Below the pieces are notes generated by a model that was given only the letters and a program-made list of their open reading frames with translations, ran no database searches and was not told the origin of the DNA. This document shows positions 43,026 through 55,079 of a stretch of DNA of 64,000 nt, in pieces (the first letter of the stretch is position 1; every line of letters starts with the position of its first letter). The position numbers were made by a program, and so were the translations under genes. This stretch comes from Rhizomys pruinosus (lineage: Eukaryota; Chordata; Mammalia; Rodentia; Spalacidae), in contig VZQC01000392.1 in NCBI GenBank assembly GCA_009823505.1, positions 4,900,106-4,964,105 on the forward strand, written 5' to 3'.

Positions 43026-44224
43026 ACTATCCAAAAATATAGTCATGTCTCCTATGTGTAAAGGAGTTAAGATGGGTGTTTAGCATCTCCATTAGTAGGC
43101 AGCAAGAAGCAATGTTTCATGGTGGGATTTTAGTCTGTATTCCATCACGTACACCTAAGAGAAGAATTTTGCCTGTAGCACAGTTTTTCCTGTACTGTAA
43201 GTGCACATTATTAGTTTGAGATGCAAGAGCACATGCGGTGGTACCTGCCTTTAATCCCAGCACTCAGGAGGCAGAGGCAGGCAGACTTCTGTCATCAGTA
43301 TCTCATTTAGATGAGGAATTAAGAGACTTTAGCTCACTTTCTCATATGACTCATTTGTTCTCCCATTATCACCCTAAATAATAGTTGCATTTCATAGTTA
43401 AATGAGCAGTCAGTAGCTACCTCATTAGGAGTGAATTGTCACATTAAATTAACTAGTTTATTTCAGTTATATTTTTCTCATGTGAGTCTCCTTTTTGTTT
43501 TTTGTTTTTTTTTCATAATATCTATGAGTAATAAATAATAATACATCTGTGGTTTCTCGTAGGCATAAATTCTTCCTCTTAACAAATTTAAGTATAGAAT
43601 TCATTGTTCTTTCTGAATTTTGTGGTTCTAGAGGTTAACCTAGGTTCTTAGAGTGCTTGGCAAGTGTCTCCAGTGAACTGTCTCTCCAGGCTTCAGAATT
43701 CCTTATGTGGATGATATATTGACAGGATTAATCACCTTTTCTTACTTTTGGTTCTGTGTTTTTTTCTTTTTCCAACTGTTCTAGTCTTAAAATCTTCAAC
43801 AATGCCATTGGTTTTGTCATATTTTTGCCTAAAATTTTCATATTCTGAAACTACTTACATTCTGTTCCGTCACGGGGCCAGTTTTGTCCTCATCAATAAA
43901 AGATTTTAAAGTTTTTTTTTTTCTAAAAAGTTTTGTTCCCTGATACTTTGTGTTTTGCTAAATCCCTACTTTTTAGATGTTTGTTTTGTGGGATGTTTAT
44001 TTATTTTATGTGCTTTGATGATACAGGTTTTCAGTAACGTTTGTTGATCTTTTTCATATGTAAAAACAGACAGAAGCACATAATATTCCTGGATTAGGTC
44101 TCACTAGCTACTAGGAATAGGCAAGCATCTTCAATGGAGAGAATCCTAATGCCGGTATGTGTAGGTTATTTCTGTTGGACTGTTTGCTTATAAACCATTT
44201 TTAAAAAGAGTGTGTTTGGGTTTT
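43026..44224. other. No gene seen; B1 fragment at 43220-43285
   Basis: A short B1 piece (GGTACCTGCCTTTAATCCCA, GAGGCAGAGGCAGGCAGACT) is the only recognised element. The rest is unique, AT-rich intron. Confidence 0.65.
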
Positions 44225-44420
44225 TTTGTTGTTGTTGGTGGTGGTGGTGGTGGTGGTGTTGTTGTTGGTGGTGTTGTTGTTTTGAGACAGGTTCTCCCTA
44301 TAGCCCCAGCTGGCCTGGAACTCATTCTGTAGACCAGGCTGGCATTGAACTCAACAGAGATCCACCTGCCTCTGCCTCCCAAGTGCTAGGATTAAAGGTG
44401 TGCACCACCACGCCTTGCAA
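44225..44420 (-). mobile_element. B1 SINE in reverse with (GTT/GTG)n tail
   Basis: GTTGGTGGTGGTGG repeats (44229-44281) are the reversed tail. The B1 follows from TTTTGAGACAGGTTCTCCCT to ACCACCACGCCTTGC. Confidence 0.92.
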
Positions 44421-44764
44421 AAGAGAATTTTATATCATTATTTTCCTCAAATGAAAATTGCAGAAATTATAACCTTCATACACCTATAATACCCTGCATC
44501 ATTATAATGTCATGTAGAAATTAAAAGAAGGAATGATCATTCAGTGTGTGAGGGATGACTGTGCTGGAAAACGTAGTCTAGTAAGTCATGTTTATGATTG
44601 CAAGCAGAATTTCAAAGAATGATAGCCATAAATATATGAGATTATACTCATACTGTATATGAGATTGCTGTTAATGTGATTTTTTTTTGAAATAGCAAAC
44701 AAATTTCAAGCAACAAAAAGTAAAATTCAGCACCCAGGAGGCTAAGGCAGGAAGATTATAAGGT

Positions 44765-44930
44765 TTTTTTGTTTTTTTTTTTGTTCTTTTTGAGACAAGG
44801 TCTCCCTGTTGATCCAGCTGTCTTGGAACTCACTATGTAGACCAGACTGGCCTCAAACTCACAGAGATCCACATGCCTCTGCCTCCAGAGTGCTGGGATT
44901 AAAAGCGTGCGCCACCACGCCCTGCAAGAT
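44765..44930 (-). mobile_element. B1 SINE in reverse
   Basis: CTTTTTGAGACAAGGTCTCC, GTAGACCAGACTGGCCTCAA and GCGCCACCACGCCCTGC. It is more diverged than the two units that follow. Confidence 0.93.
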
Positions 44931-45288
44931 TTGTAAGTTTTTCTTTTGTTTTGTTTTGTTTTGTTTTGGTCTTTTTGAGACAGGGTCTCCCTGTAGCCCC
45001 AGCTGTCCTGGAACTCGCTCTGTAGACCAGGCTGGCCTTGAACTCACAGAGATCCGCCTGCCTCTGCCTCCCAAGTGCTAGGATTAAAGGCGTGCGCCAC
45101 CACGCCCTGCAAGATTTGTAAGTTTTTCTTTTGTTTTGTTTTGTTTTGTTTTGGTCTTTTTGAGACAGGGTCTCCCTGTAGCCCCAGCTGTCCTGGAACT
45201 CGCTCTGTAGACCAGGCTGGCCTTGAACTCACAAAGATCCGCCTGCCTCTGCCTCCCAAGTGCTAGGATTAAAGGCGTGCGCCACTAC
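44931..45288 (-). repeat. Two tandem 179-bp units, each a reversed B1 with (TTTTG)n
   Basis: The units start AAGATTTGTAAGTTTTTCTT (44931 and 45110) and are almost identical through the B1 to GCCACCAC/GCCACTAC. Copy 2 of the large block has only one unit (52025-52205). Confidence 0.93.
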
Positions 45289-45661
45289 ACCTTGCAAGAT
45301 TTGTAAGTTTTAAGTCAACTTGGGATACATAGCAAGTCCTTTGTCTCAATAATAATGTAGCATTGCCTCTTCATTAACACAGTTATTGTATCTTGGGAAG
45401 TAAGGGCTGAGTTAATTCCAAATGGGCTTCCCACTGTTATCATCTACTAGGATATTGGAAATTGTGTAAGATATAGTAAAATTTTCTTATTTTAGATTGT
45501 AAAATATCTAATGTTCTGCCCTAGGCCTCTAAATGCCAGTTTATCATTATGGTTAGTAATTTTTGAATTCAGTATACTTTCTGTGATAATTATGAGAACT
45601 GTTACTTTGGAAGCAAGGAAAAACTGCAATGAGCAGAGGTAGTGAGAAGCAAAGGTCAGCT
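45289..45661. other. No gene seen; Fktn intron
   Basis: Unique sequence without recognised features. Confidence 0.6.
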
Positions 45662-45810
45662 AAGAGCTGGTGAGGTGGCTCAGCAGGAAAATGGCTGGCC
45701 ATCAAGCCTGGCAACCTGAGTTTGATCCCCAAGACCACATGGTGGAAGCTGACTCCTACACATTGTCCTCTGATCCATGCACATGCACATGCACATACAC
45801 ATACACAAAA
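45662..45810 (+). mobile_element. B2/B3-type SINE
   Basis: AGAGCTGGTGAGGTGGCTCA, GAGTTTGATCCCCAAGACCA and CACATACACATACACAAAAC. Confidence 0.88.
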
Positions 45811-45841
45811 CAAACAAATGTTAAAAAAAAAAAAGACGTTG

Positions 45842-46050
45842 GGCTGGGGATTGGTGACTTCGTGGTCACGGCACTGGCAGCTCTTACAAAGGACCCTGGT
45901 CCCACCACGTGGCAGCTAACAACTATCTGTCAAGTTCCAGAGGACCTGAGGCCCTCTTCTGCCCTCCACTGTACATTGTACACATGTAGTGCATTTAAAT
46001 ACACAGAGCCCAAATGCTCATACATATAAAATACAAATCTTGTAAAAAAA
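45842..46050 (+). mobile_element. B2 SINE, diverged
   Basis: GGCTGGGGATTGGTGACTTC, GGCAGCTAACAACTATCTGT and CAGAGGACCTGAGGCCCTCT. Confidence 0.85.
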
Positions 46051-46076
46051 TTATTTAAAAAAAAAAAGATCAGCTA

Positions 46077-46270
46077 GGGGCTGGAGAGATGGCTCAGCTG
46101 TTAAGAGCACTGACTGCTCTTTCAGAGGACCAGAGTTCAAGACCCAGTACCACACGGTGGCTAACAACTGTCTATAACTCCAGCTCCACTGACACCCTCT
46201 TCTGACATCAGAGGGATTGCACAACATCGGTGCACTTATACACATGTAGGAAATATACACATAAAATAAA
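46077..46270 (+). mobile_element. B2 SINE
   Basis: GGGGCTGGAGAGATGGCTCA, CAGAGTTCAAGACCCAGTAC and CACATAAAATAAAAATAA. Confidence 0.93.
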
Positions 46271-46275
46271 AATAA

Positions 46276-46490
46276 CGGCTGAAGAGATGGCTCAGAGATT
46301 GAGAACACTGGCTGCTCTTGCAGAGGACCTGGTTCAGTTCCTAGCACCCACATGGTGGCTAACAATTGTCCATAACTCCAGTTCCAGGGGATATGACGCC
46401 TTCTTGTGGTGGGCGTGGGTACTGCATGCATGTTGTACACTTACATGGACGCAGGCAAAACACTCAAACACATAAAATAAAAGTAAGTAA
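46276..46490 (+). mobile_element. B2 SINE
   Basis: GCTGAAGAGATGGCTCAGAG, CACCCACATGGTGGCTAACA and CATAAAATAAAAGTAAGT. It is inserted in the tail of the previous B2. Confidence 0.92.
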
Positions 46491-46721
46491 GTAACAATTT
46501 AAAACCCAAAGACTGCATCAAAAAACTAACCAAAACAGTGAATCTGGTGGCAGGGGGGGGTGTTGGGAGGGGGACACAGGTCTAGATTCGATTTGTAAGA
46601 TAATATTGTACAAAAAATATATAGAAAACAATAAATTTTTTAAAAAATGAAAATAAAAACAAACCCAAAGTGATTGCAAAAAAATAATAAATAAATAAAA
46701 TATTTTTAAAGAAAAGATCAG

Positions 46722-47035
46722 CTAGGCCAAGCATGGTGGCTCATGCCTTTAACCCTAGCTTTGGGGAGGCAGAAGCTGGCGGATCTCTCAAGGCCAGCCT
46801 GGGTGTACAGAGTGAGTTCCAGACCAGCTAGGGGCTTCATGGGAGACCTGTCTCAAAAAGACCGGGGGGGGGGGCTAAATCCAGAATAAACACACTGTTG
46901 TGTTGAGATTTTTTTTTGGTCTTTTCCAGACAGGGTCTCCCTTTAGTCCCAGCTGGCCTTGAACTCACAAAGATCTGCCTGCCTCTGCCTCCCAAGTGCT
47001 AGGATCAAAGGCATGTGCCACCATGCCAGGCGAGA
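46722..47035. mobile_element. Inverted B1 pair
   Basis: Forward B1 46722-46870 (GGCCAAGCATGGTGGCTCAT to CCTGTCTCAAAAAGACCGG) and reversed B1 46910-47035 (GTCTTTTCCAGACAGGGTCT to GCATGTGCCACCATGCCAGG), about 45 bases apart. Confidence 0.9.
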
Positions 47036-47040
47036 TTTAT

Positions 47041-47165
47041 TTTTTCAAAGCCAATTTTTATTGAAGCTTTGTGAATTTCATACAAAATTTCCAATTAAAT
47101 CTAGACCTGTGCCCCTTTCCTTGCCTCCCCACCCCACCAGAGTGCATGCATTTTGTCAAACATGT
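47041..47165 (-). mobile_element. L1 3' end fragment
   Basis: AAAGCCAATTTTTATTGAAG, CTTTGTGAATTTCATACAAA and TGCATGCATTTTGTCAAACA. Confidence 0.85.
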
Positions 47166-47378
47166 TTTTCTTTTTTTAATTATATTAATTTTTATTATAT
47201 GATATAAAATAACAAGTTAAAATAATTTTAATCTATTCCATATAGAAAAAAATCAGTAAGGTATTTCTCTTTAATGTCAGATAGATTAATGGAATTTATA
47301 CAATGAGTTTTGGCTAGTGATTGAAATAATTACTGGTAAATAAAGAACCTACTCTTTGAGTCAAAGAATGATATTTAG

Positions 47379-47537
47379 CCAGGCATGGTGGCGCACGCCT
47401 TTGATCCTAGCACTTGGGAGGCAGAGGCAGGCGGATCTTTGTGAGTTCAAGGCTAGCCTGGTCTTCAGAGCGAGTTCCAGGACAGCTGGGCTACAGGGAG
47501 ACCCCTGTTCCAAAAAAACCAAAAAAAAAAAAAAAAT
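47379..47537 (+). mobile_element. B1 SINE
   Basis: GCCAGGCATGGTGGCGCACG to GGAGACCCCTGTTCCAAAAA. The large duplicated block ends in its poly-A tail. Confidence 0.93.
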
Positions 47538-47544
47538 TACGTTT

Positions 47545-48294
47545 TCTTATTGATATTCCTCTCTACACACTCAAACAAGCTCCCTCAAGAAACATTCTTT
47601 AATTTTAAGATTACTTGCTTTCTCTCCCCCCCCCCAAGATTTAAAAAAAAGTGCTTTGAGTATTTTGCAGTACAGGTATATGTAACCACCTGTGTGTCAT
47701 ACCCACAGACGTCAGCCTAGGATATCAGATGTCCTGAAAATAGCAGGTTGTGACCTGCCATGTGGGTACTGGAAACAGAACCTGTAGTAGCCAATGCTCT
47801 TAACCACTGAGTCATCTCTCCAGACACTTAATTGCCTTATTTTAAACCACAGTCAGAGGTAAGGCCCGCACAGAATATACAAATCCATACTTTGTGCTAT
47901 GAGAACATCACAACACTGAAATGGAGAAAAGTATGCCCCTACTACAGTCACATCCAGCCCAAACCACATAACCATAGCATTCTCACACGCAAAAAAAAGC
48001 TCTAAGAAACCCTGCAACTCAAGAAATTTGACTTTATTTTCCAATGTTATTCCACTATACATTATTAATGAACTTATTCCATTTAATATTTATGAAAAAT
48101 ATTTTGGAAAAGACTGAGACTTTAAAACTTAATTCCACAACTAACAGGTCAGTATAAAATAGGACCCAAATGTAATAAATATTTTAATACTTATTGTTAT
48201 AGATTTTAGTTACATTAGGGAAGGGTACCTAATGTATTAATAGCATATACTTTGTAAGCATTACTAGGTGATACTTTTTTTTTTTTTTTTTTTT
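47545..48294. other. Stretch between the two large blocks; B2 relic, no gene
   Basis: It has no counterpart after copy 2. A reversed B2/B3-type SINE lies at 47630-47826 (GCCATGTGGGTACTGGAAAC, TGAGTCATCTCTCCAGACAC) and a T run at 48275-48294 ends at the N. Confidence 0.65.
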
Positions 48295-48295
48295 N
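48295..48295. other. Single ambiguous base at a duplication junction
   Basis: One N follows a T run (48275-48294) and precedes the first base of duplicated block 2 copy 2. It matches the arrangement at 10482. Confidence 0.95.
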
Positions 48296-51200
48296 AAAAT
48301 TTTCATCTCAGACTCTACTCCCTCTAGATTATTTTTGTTAATAGATTACTGTTTTGTACTTCTGCTTTGATGATATGTTGCTTCTATTGCAACATATTTC
48401 ACCTTGCATTATAGCTACTTGTTTGTTCATCTTCCTTGGGAGACTATGTACTTCTTCTAGACAGGAGCCATGTGTGTTACTTGTTTGACTGTTTGGTTTT
48501 TTGCACAAATAAGCATGGTATCTATTGTGTAAATATTCTATATATGCCGATAAAGCTAACTGAACAAAAATTTAACAAGATAAGTTGATGAGCTTGACTC
48601 GATGGCTCAGGGTTGTTGATAGCACCTACTTGGGAGTCAGAGGATTGCAAGTTGAAGGCCAGCCTAGTATCTTAATGAGACCCGTGTCAAAACGAAAAAT
48701 ACAAAAAGGACTGGAGATACAGGTTAGTGATAAACTACCCCAGTGTAGCCTCTGTGAGGGCACTGGCTTCAGTCACAAGAACTGGAAAAAAATTATATTG
48801 ATGTAATGGTATTAAAGAGATTCTTTTCTTTTTTTACAGCAGCAGTTAAAAAATTCGTTATGTTGACTTCCAGCCAAAATGTACCAGTGTTCCTTATTGA
48901 CCCTTGGATTCTGGAATTGATTAATAAAAACTTCGAACAAGTGAAAAATGCTTCTCATGGCTCCACTTCAGAATGCAGATTTTTCTGTGTTCCAAGAGAC
49001 TTCACTGCGTTTGCACTGCAGTATCATCTGTGGAAGAATGAGGTAGGTCAGTCACTCTTAGAAAATGAAATATATGGGCTAGAGGGATGGCCTAGCGGTT
49101 AAGAGTGCCAACCGCTCTTGCAGAGGACCCGGGTTCGATCCCCAGCACCCACATGCGGCGGCCGAAAACCGTCTGGAACTCCAATCCAGGAGAACTCCAG
49201 TTCCAGGGGAATCCGAGACCCTCTTCTGACCTCCGCGGCATTGCACGACATGGGTGCACAAGCTTGCATGCAGACAGTACATTCATACACATACAGAAAT
49301 AAATAAAATTTAAAAAATGAAAATATATGTCTTTAACAAAACAGTGAAATCAGACCAGTTTATTCAGACCAGTTTAAAATGCGAAACATCCAGAGTTCTT
49401 TGTGTAAATTGCATTGGAAATATTTTCAGCTATAAGTAAAGACACAGTGGGTAAAGCAAATAGAGTATTTCTTCTTTGTGCATAAGAAGAGGCTAAAATG
49501 TCAGTGGCTGGGGGCTGGAGAGATGGCCTAGCGGTTAAGAGCACCGACCACTCTTGCAGAGGACCCAGGTTCGATCCCCAGCACCCACATGGCGGCTGAG
49601 AACCGTCTGTAACTCCAATTCCAGGAGAACTCCAGTTCCAGGGGAATCCAAGACCTCTTCTGACCTCCGCGGCATGCCGACACAGGTGCACAGACCTGCA
49701 TGCAGACAGTACATCCTACAAATAAATAAATTAAATAAATAAATAAATAAAAAAATGTCAGTGGCTGTTGACTTGTTCCCCTCCCATGGGTATCAGGGCT
49801 GACATCCTTCTGCCATTCGGTTTACCATCACAACATAACTCTCATAGCACCATGGCTCATCACATCCATGCTCAAGCAGGATAATGAGAGGAAGAAATGG
49901 GAGTCTATCTTTTAGAGGAATAAATAGTTTTCGGAAGCTTCTGGTAACTGCTATTAATATAAACTCCCCAGGGCTGGAGAGATGGTTCAGCAGGTAAGAG
50001 GCGCACTGCTGCTTTTGCAGAGGACCCAGGTTCGGTTCCCATCACCCACTTGGTGGCTACAACCATCATGAACTCCAATTCCAGGGGATCTAATGCCCTT
50101 TCTGACCTCCACAGGCATTGCATCCATGCAAGCAAGACACTCATTCACATGTATCATCACTATCCAAAAATATAGTCATGTCTCCTATGTGTAAAGGAGT
50201 TAAGATGGGTGTTTAGCATCTCCATTAGTAGGCAGCAAGAAGCAATGTTTCATGGTGGGATTTCAGTCTGTATTCCATCACGTACACCTAAGAGAAGAAT
50301 TTTGCCTGTAACACAGTTTTTCCTGTACTGTAAGTGCACATTATTAGTTTGAGACGCAAGAGCACATGCGGTGGTACCTGCCTTTAATCCCAGCACTCAG
50401 GAGGCAGAGGCAGGCAGACTTCTGTCATCAGTATCTCATTTAGATGAGGAATTAAGAGACTTTAGCTCACTTTCTCATATGACTCATTTGTTCTCCCATT
50501 ATCATCCTAAATAATAGTTGCATTTCGTAGTTAAATGAGCAGTCAGTAGCTACCTCATTAGGAGTGAATTGTCACATTAAATTAACTAGTTTATTTCAGT
50601 TATATTTTTCTCATGTGAGTCTCCTTTTTTTTTTTTTTTTTTTCATAATATCTATGAGTAATAAATAATAATAATCTGTGGTTTTCTCGTAGGCAAAATC
50701 TTCCTCTTTAACAAATTTAAGTATAGAATTCATTGTTCTTTCTGAATTTTGTGGTTCTAGAGGTTAACCTAGGTTCTTAGAGTGCTTGGCAAGTGTCTCC
50801 AGTGAACTGTCTCTCCAGGCTTCAGAATTCCTTATGTGGATGATATATTGACAGGATTAATCACCTTTTCTTACTTTTGTTCTGTGGTTTTTTTTCTTTT
50901 TCCACGTTCTAGTCTTAAAATCTTCAACAAGCCATTGGTTTTGTCATATTTTTGCCTAAAATTTTCATATTCTGAAACTACTTACATTCTGTTCCGTCAC
51001 GGGGCCAGTTTTGTCCTCACAATAAAAGAAATTTGTAAAGTTTTTTTTTTCTAAAAGTTTGTTTATTTTGTTTTTGTTTTTTTTAGATGTTTTTTTGTTG
51101 GAGAGTTTATTTATTTTTTATTGGTGCTTTGATGATACAGGTTTTCAGTAAGTTTGTTGATCTTTTTCATATGTAAAAACAGACAGAAGCACATAATATT

Positions 51201-54200
51201 CCTGGATTAGGTCTCACTAGCTACTAGGAATAGGCAAGCATCTTCAATGGAGAGAATCCTAATGCCGGTATGTGTAGGTTATTTCTGTTGGACTGTTTGC
51301 TTATAAACCATTTTTAAAAAGAGTGTGTTGGGGTTTTTTTTGTTGTTGTTTTGTGTGGTGTGGTGGTGGTGTTGTGTGGTTTTTTTTTTTTTTGAGACGT
51401 TCTCTTTCTCCCTTAGCCAGTGGCCTGGAACTCATTCTGTAGACCAGGCTGGCATTGAACTCACAGAGATTCCACCTGCCTCTGCCTCCCAGTGCTAGGA
51501 TTAAAAGGTGTGCACCACCACGCCTGCAAAAGAGAATTTTATATCATTATTTTCCTCAAATGAAAATTGCAGAAATTATAACCTTCATACACCTATAATA
51601 CCCTGCATCATTATAATGTCATGTAGAAATTAAAAGAAGGAATGATCATTCAGTGTGTGAGGGATGACTGTGCTGGAAAACGTAGTCTAGTAAGTCATGT
51701 TTATGATTGCAAGCAGAATTTCAAAGAATGATAGCCATAAATATATGAGATTATACTCATACTGTATATGAGATTGCTGTTATGTGATTTTTTTTGAAAT
51801 AGCAACAAATTTCAAGCAACAAAAAGTAAATTCAGCCCAGGAGGCTAAGCAGGAAATTATAGGTTTTTTGTTTTGTTGTTGTTCTTTTTGAGACAAGGTC
51901 TCCCTGATGATCCAGCTGTCTTGGAACTCATCTGATTAGACCAGACTGGCTCAACTCACAGAGATCCACATGCTCTGCCTCCAGAAGTGCTGGGATTAAA
52001 AAGCGTGCGCCACCACGCCCTGCAACGATTTGTAAGTTTTTCTTTTTTGTTTGTTTTGTTTTGTTTGGTCTTTTTGAGACAGGGTCTCCTGTAGCCCCAG
52101 CTGTCCTGGAACTCAGCTCTGTAGACCAGGCTGGCCTTGAACCACAAAAATCCGCCTGCCTCTGCCTCCCAAGTGCTAGGATTAAAAGGCGTGCGCCACT
52201 ACACCTTGCAAGATTTGTAAGTTTTAAGTCAACTTGGGATACATAGCAAGTCCTTTGTCTCAATAATAATGTAGCATTGCCTCTTCATTAACACAGTTAT
52301 TGTATCTTGGGAAGTAAGGGCTGAGTTAATTCCAAATGGGCTTCCCACTGTTATCATCTACTAGGATATTGGAAATTGTGTAAGATATAGTAAAATTTTC
52401 TTATTTTAGATTGTAAAATATCTAATGTTCTGCCCTAGGCCTCTAAATGCCAGTTTATCATTATGGTTAGTAATTTTTGAATTCAGTATACTTTCTGTGA
52501 TAATTATGAGAACTGTTACTTTGGAAGCAAGGAAAAACTGCAATGAGCAGAGGTAGTGAGAAGCAAAGGTCAGCTAAGAGCTGGTGAGGTGGCTCAGCAG
52601 GAAAATGGCGCGCACAAGCCTGCAACCTGAGTTTGATCCCAAGCACATGGTGGAGAGCTGACTCTACACATTGTCCTCTGATCCATGCAACATGCACCAT
52701 ACACATACACAAAACAAACAAATGTTAAAAAAAAAAAAGACGTTGGGCTGGGGATTGGTGACTTCGTGGTCACGGCACTGGCAAGCTCTTACAAAGACCC
52801 TGGTCCCACCACGTGGCAGCTAACAACTATCTGTCAAGTTCCAGAGGACCTGAGGCCCTCTTCTGCCCTCCACCTGCACATGTGTGCATGTTAAATCACA
52901 CACCCAAAAAAAAGTAAAAATAAAAACAAACTTGTAAAAAAATTATTTAAAAAAAAAAAGATCAGCTAGGGGCTGGAGAGATGGCTCAGCTGTTAAGAGC
53001 ACTGACTGCTCTTGCAGAGGACCAGAGTTCAAGACCCAGTACCACCACGGTGGCTAACAACTGTCTATAACTCAGCTCCACTGACACCCTCTTCTGACAT
53101 CAGAGGGATTGCACAACATCGGTGCACTTATACACATGTAGGAAATATACACATAAAATAAAAATAAATGAAGAGATGGCTCAGAGAGGTGAGAACATGG
53201 CTGCTCTTGCAGAGGACCTGGTTCAGTTCCCTAGCACCCACATGGTGGCTAACAATTCCAATAACTCCAGTTCCAGGGATATGACGCCCTTCTTCGTGAG
53301 TGGCGTGTACAGCATTGGTATCATGTGACACTTACATGGACGCAGGCAAACACCGCAAACACATAAAATAAAAGTAAGTAAGTAACAATTTAAAACCCAA
53401 AGACTGCATCAAAAAACTAACCAAAACAGTGAATCTGGTGGCAGGGGGGTGTTGGGAGGGGGACACAGGTCTAGATTCGATTTGTAAGATAATATTGTAC
53501 AAAAATATAGGAAAACAATAAATTTTTTAAAAAATGAAAATAAAAACAAACCCAAAATATTGCAAAAAAAATAATAAATAAATAAAATATTTTTAAAGAA
53601 AAGATCAGCTAGGCCAAGCATGGTGGCTCATGCCTTTAACCCTAGCTTTGGGGAGGCAGAAGCTGGCGGATCTCTCCAAGGCCAGCCTGGGGTGTACAGA
53701 GTGAGTTCCAGACAGCTAGGGGCTTCATGGAGACCTGTCTCAAAAAGACCGGGGGGGGGGGCTAAATCCAGAATAAACACACTGTTGTGTTGAGATTTTT
53801 TTTTGGTCTTTTCCAGACAGGGTCTCCCTTTAGTCCCAGCTGGCCTTGGAACTCACAAAGATCTGCCTGCCTCTGCCTCCCAAGTGCTAGGATCAAAGGG
53901 CATGTGCCACCATGCCAGGCGAGTTTATTTTTTCAAAGCCATTTTTATTGAAGCTTTGTGAATTTCATACAAAATTTCCAATTAAATCTAGACCTGTGCC
54001 CCTTTCCTTGCCTCCCACCCCACCAGAGTGCATGCATTTTGTCAAACAGGTTTTTCTTTTTTTTAATTATATTAATTTTATTAATGATATAAAATAACAA
54101 GTTAAAATAATTTTAATTTATTCCATATAGAAAAAAAATCAGTAAGGTATTTCTCTTTAATGTCAGATAGATTAATGGAATTTATACAATGAGTTTTGGC

Positions 54201-54430
54201 TAGTGATATGAAATAATTACTGGTAAATAAAGAACCTACTCTTTGAGTCAAAGAATGATATTTAGCCAGGCATGGTGGCGCACGCCTTTGATCCTAGCAC
54301 TTGGGAGGCAGAGGCAGGCGGATCTTTGTGAGTTCAAGGCTAGCCTGGTCTTCAGAGCGAGTTCCAGGACAGCTGGAACTAAAGGGAGACCCTGTCTCGA
54401 AAAGACCAAAAAAAAAAAAAAATTACGTTT
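48296..54430. repeat. Large duplicated block 2, copy 2 (6.1 kb, exon 3 frameshifted)
   Basis: The copy starts one base after the N at 48295 and is about 260 bases shorter than copy 1. Part of the difference is loss of one 179-base B1 unit. The rest is scattered short indels. Element positions are: exon 3 48840-49042, B2s at 49076-49310, 49508-49752, 49970-50160, 52574-52725, 52743-52940, 52971-53165 and 53168-53375, B1s at 50365-50430, 51385-51530, 51875-52023, 52060-52210, 53610-53750, 53800-53920 and 54262-54420, and an L1 tail at 53925-54055. Confidence 0.95.
48840..49042 (+). pseudogene. Fktn: Second copy of Fktn coding exon 3, frameshifted
   Basis: This stretch is identical to 41695-41898 apart from one missing T near its 5' end (CAGCAG instead of CATGCAG), so it is 203 bases long and shifts the reading frame. 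Acceptor and donor are both retained. Splicing both copies into one mRNA would break fukutin. It lies in a block that starts immediately after a single N at 48295 and has many one-base indels relative to the first block. I read it as an assembly duplicate or error-prone gap fill, not a functional second exon. A real tandem exon duplication is the alternative. Confidence 0.85.
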
Positions 54431-55020
54431 AAGACTCCAAAGGAATAAGCTTTCAAAATCTTGTCATTTAACTTTTGTTTCCTGATATAAAATAGTTTGA
54501 TATTATCATTTAGTGGCAACTTTGTTGCCACTTCAAGCACTTGTTTATTAAAATTGATAACTTTGCTTGAAATATCTTTCTGAATAATGAAAAAACAAGT
54601 ATGTTTCATCTACCAGTCAGGCTTTCTTAGCTGTGGGGTGGGCGGTACCTCTGGTTATCTGTGATACAATGTATCAAATTACTTTCTCAGGATCTCCATA
54701 GTTTATATTCATGTGTAATGTTCAGGGCCATTTCCTCATATGGTGATTGTGGTTGTTAATAAAAGGAAGTAACATGAAGGGAAACCTACTTCTCCGTACA
54801 TGAGTGAAAAAGTCGAAGTAAGTTGATCGCTTGTCTTCATGAAGCTTTTTATGCCTTAGCTTGATAACTCTCTGAAGTTCTGTTGTCATTTTCGGGGGCG
54901 GGGGGATAAGGAGTTTATTAAGAGACTTATTAATGCCATGGGCAGATAGACAGGTAGGCAGCACGTTGGAACTCTGGAGAGGAAGCAGAGCCAACATGGC
55001 AGAAGTGAAGTTTTGATGAT
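54431..55020. other. No recognised gene; small open frame of unknown status
   Basis: On the minus strand 54722-54880 reads MTTELQRVIKLRHKKLHEDK and ends HNHHMRKWP, within a longer frame starting at 55036. I do not recognise it. No poly-A tail or flanking repeat marks it as a retrocopy. Probably chance, but the sequence is not a known repeat. Confidence 0.4.
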
Positions 55021-55079
55021 ACTTTTTTTTTTTCAAGTCACATCTATTTATTTATGGGACTTTTTTTCTCAGCACATAC

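Larger units (their letters stand above)
41149..47544. repeat. Large duplicated block 2, copy 1 (6.4 kb, with Fktn exon 3)
   Basis: This block matches 48296-54430 in the same orientation. It holds Fktn exon 3 in frame, seven B2-type SINEs, several B1s and an L1 tail. It is continuous with upstream sequence and ends in a B1 poly-A tail plus ATTACGTTT, after which the copies diverge. Confidence 0.95.

Noticed and set aside
44188..45266. Several 60-90-residue frames with the text ETGSPCSPSCPGTRSVDQAG
   Set aside because: This is the usual translation of reversed B1 SINEs and occurs at every B1 in the window.
41149..54430. A genuine alternative or tandem exon 3 in Fktn
   Set aside because: The second copy is out of frame and starts at an N. 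Fukutin is conserved without such a repeat. Kept only as an alternative to be tested.
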